A stretch of 64,000 nucleotides of DNA, taken from Gammaproteobacteria bacterium. GTDB lineage: Bacteria; Pseudomonadota; Gammaproteobacteria; Pseudomonadales; Azotimanducaceae. The stretch lies in contig JAPOVK010000024.1 of assembly GCA_026708185.1 (NCBI GenBank), positions 1 through 64,000 of the forward strand, written 5' to 3'. A program made the translations under genes and the position numbers. This document shows, in pieces, positions 27,438 through 35,064 of the stretch. The notes beneath the pieces are model-generated. The model was not told the DNA's origin, made no database searches, and saw only the letters and a list, made by a program, of their open reading frames with translations. Every line of letters begins with the position of its first letter. The first letter of the stretch is position 1.

Positions 27438-29615
27438 CTAGCTCACGGCAGCGTCGGCCACGGCCGTATCGGCCACGGCCGTATCGGCCGCATCGATGGC
27501 GGCGATGACGACGCCCGGCAACAGGACCTGCGGCAAAACGGTCGCCTCGGCCAGCGACGAGCCAGCGGGGAAGTAGAGGTACAGCGGCACGCCGGCGCGG
27601 TCGTAGCGGGTCAACCACTCGGTGATCACCGGATCCTCGGTGGTCCAGTCGCCTTCGATCACCTTGATGCCGCGGTCGTTGAAGGCGTCGCCCACCTCGT
27701 CCGTGGCGAGCGCGATGCGCTCGTTCACCTTGCAGCTAATGCACCAGTCCGCCGTGAAGTAGACGAACACCGGGGTGTCGCTCTCCACGTAGCCCATCAC
27801 CCGGTCCGGCGTGAACGCCTCGGGCTCTAGCTTGCCGAGCCGGTGGGCGGCCGAACCGGGCACGCCGGCGGCGGCGGTCGTGCCGATCGACCGTTCGCCG
27901 ATGTTCGCGCCGGCGGCGATGCACGCCGCGAGGCCGGCCACGGCAGCCGTCCGCCAGACCGCGGTCCGGCTGCCGCCGGCGCTGCGCCCGTAAGCCCACA
28001 ACGCGAACCCGAGGAACAAGGCGGCGAGCAGGGCGACCGCCATGGCCGTGGCGCCCAGTTGGCGACCGATGACCCAGAACAGCCACAGCGCGGTCGCCAG
28101 CATCGGGAACGCCAGCACGTGGCGGAACGTCGCCATCCAGGGACCAGGTTTCGGCAGCGTGCGGCCCAGCGCCGGCAGCAACGTCAACGCGAGGTACGGC
28201 AAGGCCAGGCCGAAGCCGAGCGCCATGAACACGGCCAGCGCCACCGGCACCGGCTGCACCAGCGCGAAGCCGAGGGCCCCGGCCATGAACGGCGCCGTAC
28301 ACGGTGTCGCCACGACGACGGCCAAGGCGCCGGTGAAGAACGCGGCGCGACGCTCGTTGGACGCGGTCAGGCCCTGGCCGAGGCCCATGGCCCGCGTGCC
28401 GATCTCGAAGACGCCGGCGAGGTTCAGGCCGATCGCCACCATGGCGAGACCCAGCACCACGATCACCCACGGGGACTGGAGCTGGAATCCCCAGCCGACG
28501 GCCTCGCCGGCTTGTCGCAAAACGATCAGAAGGACGGCGATGACGAGGAAGGTCGCCAAGACCCCCGCGGTGTAGAGCAGCCCGCTCTCCCGCGCGGCCT
28601 TCGCGCCGGCCGTGGAGAGGTCGGCCAGTCCGAGTGCTTTCAGGCTCAGGATCGGGAAGACGCAAGGCATGAGATTCAACAGTATGCCGCCGAGCAGGCC
28701 GAAGACGATGGCGCGGATCACCTCGCCGGCCGTGGCTGCGGTGGCGACGGTGCCGACGCCTCCAGTTGGCGCAGCCACCGCGGGCAGCGGCCCGTCGTTC
28801 TTCGCGAAAGTGAGCCACGCGCTCGCGTCGTCGCCGTCGGCATTCCGATAGGTCAGCACGGCATCGACCGTATCGAAGTCCCCGGCCTTCCGGCCCGCGG
28901 CCATGGTGAACCGCACGCCCCCGACCGAGCGCGCGACGGCCTGCTCGCCGTACCGAACGAACCGCTTCGGCGCGACGAAGAGCGCGGCGGGCGGGCCGGC
29001 GCCCACCGGCAGCGACGCGTCGAATTCGATGTCCTCGTCGACGAGGGCAAACCGCGCAGGCCAGTCCACCCGCTCCGGCAGCGCGTCCCGGGCAGCTAGG
29101 AACCTGTCCGCCACGTCGACGTCGACGTCGCCGTCGCCCACGAGCATGGTGAGTTCGATGTCGGCGTCTTCGGGCACGCACAGGGCGTCGTCGCAGACCA
29201 CCCAGCCCGCCTCCCCCGCAAACCGGATGGCGGTGCCCGGTTCGAGGCCGGCCGGTACATCGACGTCGGCCAGCAACAGGATCGCGTCCTCATAGCCGTA
29301 CGTGTTGAAGTCGCCGAACGGGATCAGGTGCGGGGTGGGGAACTGTAACGGCTGCACCGTGAATCCGTCCGGGAGCGCCCAATCGATCGACGGCTCCTTC
29401 CCGGCATCGCCTGGATTGACCCAATAGGCGTGCCAGCCCCGGTTCGGCTCGAGGTGGAAGCCGAGCGTTACCCGACCGCCCGTCGCCGGGACGCTCGCCT
29501 GTTCCGCGATCAGTTCGATGCGCGAATAGGTGGTTTCAAGCACCTCGGCCGAGACACCGGGCGCGAAGCCGACGGCTGCCAGTAGCGCGAGCGCGCGGAC
29601 TGTTCTCCTTGGCAT
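27438..29615 (-). CDS. dsbD: DsbD-family thiol:disulfide interchange protein
   Basis: 725 residues. Layout: signal peptide; an N-terminal periplasmic domain (~residues 25-290, with Cys pair CDDALC); a central membrane domain with MPCVFPILSLKALGL and VVATPCTAPFMAGALG, each with the prolines and cysteine of DsbD/CcdA; and a C-terminal thioredoxin domain with FTADWCISCKVNE. It moves electrons from cytoplasmic thioredoxin to periplasmic partners. The tail is a short alanine-rich repeat (DTAVADTAVADAAVS) from a 15-bp direct repeat at 27454-27483. It could equally be called a ScsB-like member. Confidence 0.88.
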   Translation of the reverse strand: MPRRTVRALALLAAVGFAPGVSAEVLETTYSRIELIAEQASVPATGGRVTLGFHLEPNRGWHAYWVNPGDAGKEPSIDWALPDGFTVQPLQFPTPHLIPFGDFNTYGYEDAILLLADVDVPAGLEPGTAIRFAGEAGWVVCDDALCVPEDADIELTMLVGDGDVDVDVADRFLAARDALPERVDWPARFALVDEDIEFDASLPVGAGPPAALFVAPKRFVRYGEQAVARSVGGVRFTMAAGRKAGDFDTVDAVLTYRNADGDDASAWLTFAKNDGPLPAVAAPTGGVGTVATAATAGEVIRAIVFGLLGGILLNLMPCVFPILSLKALGLADLSTAGAKAARESGLLYTAGVLATFLVIAVLLIVLRQAGEAVGWGFQLQSPWVIVVLGLAMVAIGLNLAGVFEIGTRAMGLGQGLTASNERRAAFFTGALAVVVATPCTAPFMAGALGFALVQPVPVALAVFMALGFGLALPYLALTLLPALGRTLPKPGPWMATFRHVLAFPMLATALWLFWVIGRQLGATAMAVALLAALFLGFALWAYGRSAGGSRTAVWRTAAVAGLAACIAAGANIGERSIGTTAAAGVPGSAAHRLGKLEPEAFTPDRVMGYVESDTPVFVYFTADWCISCKVNERIALATDEVGDAFNDRGIKVIEGDWTTEDPVITEWLTRYDRAGVPLYLYFPAGSSLAEATVLPQVLLPGVVIAAIDAADTAVADTAVADAAVS

Positions 29616-29818
29616 CGTTCTCGTCGAGCCTCGTCGCTCATGGGATGCGCGCGATTCTCAACCGTTGGCCGACCACCCGCAAGCAGACCATCTGCGGTCG
29701 CGCGCACCCCCACCGGTGTTGCCAAATGCCGGCGCAGGTGCAACGATTTCGGTGCCTGAAGAAGCGCTGGGCAATCCCCGATGCACGGCATCAGCAACGC
29801 ACCGACCGGTTGGTCGTG

Positions 29819-30811
29819 ATGGACACGAAGCGGCCGACGGTGCCCGAAGCGGAGGAAATCCTTGGCGGCTACTTCCCCGTCCTCGACCACGGCTTCGTTG
29901 CGCTCGTCGACTACATGGGGACGGATCGGGATATCGAACGCGCGGCGCGGGTCAGCTACGGCGCCGGGACACGCAAGGTCAGCCAGACGCGCGGGCTGAT
30001 CCGCTACCTGCAGCGCCATGCGCACACGACACCCAGCGAGATGGTGGAGTTCAAGTTCCACTGCTGCATGCCCATGTTCGTGGCTCGGCAATGGGTTCGC
30101 CACCGCACCGCGTCCGTTAACGAACTGAGTGCCCGCTACAGCCTGCTGCCGCTTAAGTTCTACCGTCCCGAGCAGCCGAACTTCGCGCACCAGAGCCGCG
30201 TCAACAACCAGGGACGAGAGGCGGAACCGGCCCCAACGACGCTGTATCGCGAGGCGGTCGAGCGCTGGGACGCCTTGCGTGAAGGCGCGGCCGACGCCTA
30301 CGGCTGGCTGCTCGAGGAGAACGTCGCCCGGGAGTTGGCGCGCATCGACCTGCCGCTGTCCACCTATACGCAGTGGTATTGGAAAATCGACCTGCACAAC
30401 CTGCTCCATTTCCTGACACTGCGGGTCGATGCCCACGCGCAGTGGGAGATCCGCGAGTACGGTCGCGTGATGGCCGGGATGCTCAAGCGCGTGGCGCCGC
30501 TCGCCTACGAGGCGTGGCTTGACTACAACGTCCTCGGCACGCGCCTGAGCGGTGCCGAACGCGCGGCGCTGGCAAAGCTCCTCGAGGCGGAGGATGGCGG
30601 CTTGGCGGTGCGCGATGGCGCCACCGGCTTGTCCCGCAAGGAACTCGGTCGCCTCGGCCTCGCAGGCCGCGAGATCCGGGAGCTTCTAGCCAAGATCGAA
30701 GCCCCGGAACGTCCGGATTTCAGCCTGGATTTGGCCGACATGCGTGATGCCGCCGAGATGGAGGAGAAAATGGACGCAGCCGTCCCGGTAGTGGACCGAC
30801 GGGAACTGTAA
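29819..30811 (+). CDS. thyX: FAD-dependent thymidylate synthase ThyX
   Basis: 330 residues from ATG 29819. The signature RHRTASVNELSARY (residues 94-107) matches the ThyX motif RHR-x7-S-x-R exactly. WKIDLHNLLHFLTLR carries the second conserved region. ThyX makes dTMP from dUMP using FAD, methylenetetrahydrofolate and NADPH. The protein is longer than the usual ~250 residues through a C-terminal extension (LAKLLEAEDGGLAVRD and on). The 203 bases before it, divergent from dsbD, hold no recognisable gene. Confidence 0.95.
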   Translation: MDTKRPTVPEAEEILGGYFPVLDHGFVALVDYMGTDRDIERAARVSYGAGTRKVSQTRGLIRYLQRHAHTTPSEMVEFKFHCCMPMFVARQWVRHRTASVNELSARYSLLPLKFYRPEQPNFAHQSRVNNQGREAEPAPTTLYREAVERWDALREGAADAYGWLLEENVARELARIDLPLSTYTQWYWKIDLHNLLHFLTLRVDAHAQWEIREYGRVMAGMLKRVAPLAYEAWLDYNVLGTRLSGAERAALAKLLEAEDGGLAVRDGATGLSRKELGRLGLAGREIRELLAKIEAPERPDFSLDLADMRDAAEMEEKMDAAVPVVDRREL

Positions 30812-30818
30812 GCGCTTG

Positions 30819-31415
30819 ATGTTCGTCAACCCGGAGGTTGCGCTCGAGTCGCTACCGAGCGCTGATGCACTCGACTGGCTCGCCCTGGATCCGGCTTTCG
30901 TGCGCTGTCAGCAGGCCAAGGCGCTGCTTCGCTGGGCGGTCGTTGCGATCGTGGCGGGAGTGGCGAGCGGCATGGCGCTCGTCGTAGATACGCAGGCGCC
31001 CGAGCTCGAACTGATCCTCGCGGGGTGGGGTGTGATAGTACTTTTCGCCGCGCGCGCTCTCGTCTGGCCGTTGTTGGACGTGCCGCGCCGTGGCTACGTG
31101 GTGCGCGACAAGGACCTCGTCTACAAGGCGGGTGTCCTGTGGCGGTCCGTCAAGGCGGTACCGTACAACCGCGTGCAGCACGCCGAGACCGCCAGCGGCC
31201 CGGTGGATCGTCGCTACGGGCTTGCACGGCTGACGGTGTTCACCGCCGGTGGGAGTGGCGGCGACCTGCGCATCGACGGCTTGAGCAGCGATGTGGCCGA
31301 GCGTCTGCGGGCTCACATTGCCGCCAAACTTGGCGAAGCGCCGTCGACGGCAAAGCGGGACGCGGTGGACCGTGACGGCCGAGAATGCGGAGCATTCTCG
31401 ACCGAATCGCCGTAG
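30819..31415 (+). CDS. PH-domain membrane protein, YdbS-like
   Basis: 198 residues from ATG 30819. Two membrane segments (WAVVAIVAGVASGMALVV and LILAGWGVIVLFAARALVW) precede a bacterial PH (bPH2, DUF304) domain with RRGYVVRDKDLVYKAGVLWR and VPYNRVQHAETASGP. It pairs with the larger YdbT-like gene that follows. The last dozen residues (GRECGAFSTESP) are encoded by a palindromic element at 31380-31420, so the original C-terminus has probably been changed. Function of the YdbS/YdbT pair is unsettled. Confidence 0.82.
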   Translation: MFVNPEVALESLPSADALDWLALDPAFVRCQQAKALLRWAVVAIVAGVASGMALVVDTQAPELELILAGWGVIVLFAARALVWPLLDVPRRGYVVRDKDLVYKAGVLWRSVKAVPYNRVQHAETASGPVDRRYGLARLTVFTAGGSGGDLRIDGLSSDVAERLRAHIAAKLGEAPSTAKRDAVDRDGRECGAFSTESP

Positions 31416-31420
31416 GCGAT
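31380..31420 (+). repeat. Paired hairpin element at the ydbS-ydbT junction
   Basis: CGAGAATGC (31380-31388), loop GGA, GCATTCTCG (31392-31400), then ATCGCC (31406-31411), loop GTA, GGCGAT (31415-31420). The first hairpin is identical over 21 bases to the one at 57915-57935. It forms the end of the YdbS frame and the leader of the next gene. Confidence 0.8.
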
Positions 31421-31425
31421 CCGCC

Positions 31426-32931
31426 TTGATCGACGGGAGCTGGCAGCGCACGTCGCCCTTCAGCGTCGTGTTCTTCTTCGGGCGCGCGATCAAGCAACTC
31501 GCGGGCGGTGCCATGCAGATGGCGGCATCCGCGGGCGCGGTCGTGGTGGCCTTGCAGAGCGACAACGTGGGCTGGGCGCTGCTCGCCGCGGTCGTGGTGC
31601 TGGCGCTGCTTCTCGCCACGGCCATCCTCCGCTACTGGTTCTTTCGATTCGCCGTCGACGACGAGGGCTTGCGCATCCGCCAGGGGGTGTTCAAGAAGAC
31701 CCACCTCGAGATCCAGTTCGACCGCGTTCAGGGCATGGACGTTGAACGGTCCCTCGTGGACCGCTGGCTGGGTCTCGCGACGGTGACCTTCGATACCGCG
31801 GGCTCGGCGGCGCGCGAGGGACAGCTACCGGCCATTCCCCGAACCTTCGCCGATACCCTGCGCCAACGCATCGAGCAGCAGGGGCGGTCGGTCGCGCCGG
31901 AGGGCGCGGACGACGAGGCGCCGCCGCCGCTCCTCAGGCTCGGTGCCGGGGACATGGTCCGCATCGGCGTCACCGACCGCAGCGTCCTCGTCGGCCTCGC
32001 TGTCCTGCCGGTGCTCTTCCAGGCTTACGGGGAGGTGGCAGAAGAGTTCGCGACACGCGCCGCCACCGCGGCCAGCGAGGAACTCCTCGCCCTCGGCCTT
32101 TGGTTCGGCGTCCTCGTGGTCCTGGTGCTGATTGTCGCCGCGATCGCAGGGCTCGCGCTCTTGACCGTGGCGTCGGCGTTCCTGCGCTTCCACGACTTCG
32201 AATTGCGCCACGACGGCTCGGCGTTCCGGTCCCGCGCGGGGCTGCTGACGCGCAAGGAGGTGGTTGTCGAGCGCGCCAAGATCCAGCAGGTCTCGGTGGC
32301 GCAGGGCGTGATCATGGTCCTGATGCGGCGTTGCCGCGTGAAGATGCTGCCGGCGACGAGCGGTGCGGCGTCCGAGGGTGTTCCCGTCGGCGGGCAGACG
32401 CTGAACGTGCCGCTCGTCGACGTTCCGCGACTTGTCGACTTAGGCGCCCGGGTGTTCGGCGAAGAAGGCAAGCGTCTCGGCCTGTGTCCGGACGACGACG
32501 CATTCAGGGCAATCTCGCCGGTCTACATCCGCGCCCGGGTGCTGGCGGTGGGTATCCTCCCGGCGCTTGTCGGCGCGGCGGTGCTGGTGCCGATCTTCGG
32601 AGCCATCGGGCTGTTGGTCTTGATCTGGCCTGTCCCCGTGCTGCTGGCGGCCTGGCAAGCCTGGCGCCGACGCGGCTACCTGGTCGACGACGACGGGTTG
32701 GCGAGCCGGCATGGCCTCTTCGGCTACGCGCTCGATGCGTTCCTGTTCCGCAAGGCGCAGGGGGCCACGGTGAGCCGCTCGCCGCTGCAGCGGCGCAAGG
32801 GCTTGGCGAGCCTGACGGTGCACCTGGCCTCGGGCGACGTGACCGTGCCGTACATGGACTTCGCCACGGCCTCACGGCTGCGCGACTACCTGCTCTTCAA
32901 GGTCGAGTCAAGCCAGCGGCCATGGCACTGA
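31426..32931 (+). CDS. PH-domain membrane protein, YdbT-like
   Basis: 501 residues from TTG 31426, chosen because the family start (WQRTSPFSVVFFFGRAIKQL) follows at once. GTG 31372 is in frame but lies in the palindromic element. There are several membrane helices and three bPH2 domains: RFAVDDEGLRIRQGVFKKTH, ELRHDGSAFRSRAGLLTRKE and YLVDDDGLASRHGLFGYALD. Each is followed by an R-x-Q/K-G-type turn (IQFDRVQGMDVERS; VERAKIQQVSVAQG; FRKAQGATVSRSPL). It works presumably with the preceding YdbS-like protein in the inner membrane. Confidence 0.82.
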   Translation: MIDGSWQRTSPFSVVFFFGRAIKQLAGGAMQMAASAGAVVVALQSDNVGWALLAAVVVLALLLATAILRYWFFRFAVDDEGLRIRQGVFKKTHLEIQFDRVQGMDVERSLVDRWLGLATVTFDTAGSAAREGQLPAIPRTFADTLRQRIEQQGRSVAPEGADDEAPPPLLRLGAGDMVRIGVTDRSVLVGLAVLPVLFQAYGEVAEEFATRAATAASEELLALGLWFGVLVVLVLIVAAIAGLALLTVASAFLRFHDFELRHDGSAFRSRAGLLTRKEVVVERAKIQQVSVAQGVIMVLMRRCRVKMLPATSGAASEGVPVGGQTLNVPLVDVPRLVDLGARVFGEEGKRLGLCPDDDAFRAISPVYIRARVLAVGILPALVGAAVLVPIFGAIGLLVLIWPVPVLLAAWQAWRRRGYLVDDDGLASRHGLFGYALDAFLFRKAQGATVSRSPLQRRKGLASLTVHLASGDVTVPYMDFATASRLRDYLLFKVESSQRPWH

Positions 32932-32946
32932 CGCACGCTTAAGGGC

Positions 32947-33381
32947 TTACGCGGGCTCGGCGATGAACACGGGGATCTTGCGCGAGGTCTTGGCCTGGTA
33001 CTCGGCGTAGGGCGGAAACGCTTCGACGCAAAGCGCCCAGACGCGCTGGCGCTCGTCGTCATCCTCGACTTCACGGACGCGCATGGCGTGGACCTCGGTG
33101 CCGTCGCGGATCTCCACGTCACCGTCGCTACGCAAGTTGTAGACCCACACCGGGTTCTTCGGCGCACCGCCCTGGGAGGCCACCAGCACGTAACCGTCGC
33201 CGTCCTTGACGCGCATCAACGGCGTCTTGCGGATCGCGCCGGTCTTGTTGCCCTTGTGGGTCACGATGATGCACGGCAGCCCGGTCTGCATCAGCGAGAC
33301 GCCCTCGGTACCGCCGCTGCTCTCGTAGAGTTCCACCTGGTCGCGAACCCACTTGACGGGACTCGGGATGTATTCGGCCAT
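32947..33381 (-). CDS. Deazaflavin (F420)-dependent nitroreductase family protein (Ddn-like)
   Basis: 144 residues. A split-barrel protein with the Ddn pattern: GLPCIIVTHKGNKTGAIRKT, PLMRVKDGDGYVLVASQGGA and PKNPVWVYNLRSDGDVEIRD. The Mycobacterium Ddn family binds F420H2 at the K-T-G...R and S-x-GG positions seen here. It reduces unsaturated or nitro compounds in the cytoplasm. It lies 1.7 kb from the F420 biosynthetic operon, which makes an F420 cofactor likely here. Native substrate unknown. It is convergent with the ydbT-like gene. Confidence 0.85.
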   Translation of the reverse strand: MAEYIPSPVKWVRDQVELYESSGGTEGVSLMQTGLPCIIVTHKGNKTGAIRKTPLMRVKDGDGYVLVASQGGAPKNPVWVYNLRSDGDVEIRDGTEVHAMRVREVEDDDERQRVWALCVEAFPPYAEYQAKTSRKIPVFIAEPA

Positions 33382-33525
33382 GGATGTTCCTTCATGTTGA
33401 TCGGGGGTAAAGCGAGTCTAGCGGGGCTAGGCCCGATCCAGAAACCCGGCTGGAAACAGACACGTCGATAGCCGGTGTGCGGGCTCGCACCTGCACACGG
33501 GTTGCGTTGCGTCGGCAGCGGCTCG

Positions 33526-34080
33526 ATGATCACGCGCATGGTCTTGCCTCGCCGCAAATGCTCGCAACTTGCCGTGGCCGCGTTCTCGAGCCTGGTCGTT
33601 CTAGCGGGTTGCACCTCGCCGTTTGACCCGGACGGCCCCCCGGCCGAACGCGTTCCGCAGGCACCCGAGATCACCTTCATCATCACGCTTGAAGCGACCG
33701 ACCGGTGCCTGACCGTCGACGAGGGCAAATCGCAATTCGCCACGCCGCTTGAGGACGAACTGTGGGGCATCGCCGGTGTCCGCTCGACCGGCACGGGGGG
33801 CTCCGCCGGCTTGGCATACGCCAGCGTCACCTTTGCCTCTGCCACCCCGTGGATGGCTATGCTCGACGAGGTGGAGCAGGCCATCGTCCGCGTTGCCGAG
33901 CGCTTTCCCAAGGACGCACAGGCTAGGTTGTACGTGTCCCCGTTCACCAGCAGTCCCCCGCAGGGTATGCTGCCGGCACAGTGCCTGCGCGAGGGCGCTG
34001 GAATGATTCGCCGGCGTGGGGCTGAGGTGCGCCAGGCCGGCTCGCCGGCACAGGAAAACGCCTCGCCCCGAACGCCCTAG
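33526..34080 (+). CDS. Predicted lipoprotein, unknown function
   Basis: 184 residues from ATG 33526; GTG or upstream starts are possible. Residues ~12-30 form a lipoprotein signal ending in the lipobox LAGC (SLVVLAGCTSPFD). The mature part has no family I recognise; it contains TFIITLEATDRCLTVDEGKS and a proline/glycine-rich middle. It probably sits at the inner face of the outer membrane or on the inner membrane. Base composition matches the neighbours. Confidence 0.55.
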   Translation: MITRMVLPRRKCSQLAVAAFSSLVVLAGCTSPFDPDGPPAERVPQAPEITFIITLEATDRCLTVDEGKSQFATPLEDELWGIAGVRSTGTGGSAGLAYASVTFASATPWMAMLDEVEQAIVRVAERFPKDAQARLYVSPFTSSPPQGMLPAQCLREGAGMIRRRGAEVRQAGSPAQENASPRTP

Positions 34081-34099
34081 GGCTGCCGTGCGCCCTCAC

Positions 34100-34121
34100 G
34101 GCGCGCGTACAATAGCGCGCC
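34100..34121 (+). promoter_or_regulatory. -10-like TACAAT inside an inverted repeat, before ctaB
   Basis: TACAAT (34108-34113) lies in an 8-base loop between GGCGCGC (34100-34106) and GCGCGCC (34115-34121). A -35-like CTGCCG at 34083-34088 is poorly spaced (19 bases). The symmetric arms could be a repressor site over the promoter. Tentative. Confidence 0.4.
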
Positions 34122-34140
34122 GCCTTCAGGGGAGTGTTCG

Positions 34141-35022
34141 TTGAGCGAGTCGTCGGTCGCTGCCGCGTCGTGGCGCGACTACCTGGAAATGACCAAGCCG
34201 CGCGTCGTGCTGCTGATGCTGCTGTGCGCGCTGGTTGGCATGTTCGTGGCGACCCCCGGGACGCCACCGCTCGACGTTGTCCTATTGGGCCTCGTTGGCA
34301 TCGCGTTGGTCGCGGGTTCGGCAGCCGTGGTCAACCATATCGCCGATGCCGAGATCGACGTGCGCATGGCGCGGACGCGCAACCGACCGGTCGCGGTCGG
34401 CCGGGTGCGGCCGCTTTCGGGAGGCGTATTCGCGGCCGTGCTCGGCACCGCCGGAATGGCCGTGCTCCTGTTCGGGGTCAACCCGCTGACCGCCTGGTTG
34501 AACCTCGCATCATGGATCGGCTACGGCCTGATCTACACGCTGTACCTGAAGCGCGCGACGTCGCAGAACATCGTCATCGGTGGCCTGTTCGGCGCCGCCC
34601 CGCCGCTCTTCGGCTGGACGGCGGTCACCAATTCCCTTGATCTCGGCGGCGTCGTCCTCGTGCTCATCATCTTCGTGTGGACGCCGCCGCATTTCTGGGC
34701 GCTCGCCCTCGACCGGCGCAGGGACTACGAGAACGTGGACGTGCCCATGCTGCCGATCACCCACGGCGATGCCTATACGCGGCGGCAGATCCTCTACTAC
34801 ACGATCGCGCTTTGCGTAGTCAGTCTGCTGCCCTACGTAATCGGGATGAGCGGAGTGGTGTACCTGGCCGGCGCCGCGGCGCTAGGCGCCGTGTTCCTGT
34901 TCTACGCCATTGCTGTGGTCCGCGGGCAGCAGCACGCGCCAAGGGCCACGTTCCGCTACTCGATCGTCTACCTGATGGCGCTGTTCGTGATCCTGCTGGT
35001 CGACCACGGGCTCGTCACCTGA
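34141..35022 (+). CDS. ctaB: Protoheme IX farnesyltransferase (heme O synthase)
   Basis: 293 residues from TTG 34141, with GGGGAG eight bases upstream. About eight membrane helices of the UbiA superfamily. The first Asp-rich motif is NHIADAEIDVRMARTRNRPV (N-x3-D-x3-D-x2-M-x-RT-x2-RP) and the second region is WTPPHFWALALDRRRDYENV. It adds farnesyl to heme b for heme-copper oxidases. No oxidase genes are in the window. It is convergent with fbiC. Confidence 0.94.
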   Translation: MSESSVAAASWRDYLEMTKPRVVLLMLLCALVGMFVATPGTPPLDVVLLGLVGIALVAGSAAVVNHIADAEIDVRMARTRNRPVAVGRVRPLSGGVFAAVLGTAGMAVLLFGVNPLTAWLNLASWIGYGLIYTLYLKRATSQNIVIGGLFGAAPPLFGWTAVTNSLDLGGVVLVLIIFVWTPPHFWALALDRRRDYENVDVPMLPITHGDAYTRRQILYYTIALCVVSLLPYVIGMSGVVYLAGAAALGAVFLFYAIAVVRGQQHAPRATFRYSIVYLMALFVILLVDHGLVT

Positions 35023-35027
35023 GGTGC

Positions 35028-35064
35028 GCGGGCCTCCAGGCCCGCAAGGCGTTGACGCGTCAAC
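35028..35064. other. Hairpin and palindrome between ctaB and fbiC
   Basis: GCGGGCCT (35028-35035) pairs with AGGCCCGC (35038-35045), followed by the perfect palindrome GTTGACGCGTCAAC (35051-35064) that spans the fbiC stop. The two genes converge here, so a bidirectional stop for transcription is plausible, although no U-tract is present. Confidence 0.5.

Noticed and set aside
29616-29818. Upstream extension of thyX by 70 codons
   Set aside because: The extension is Arg/Cys/His-rich without family similarity, and the usual ThyX start follows ATG 29819.
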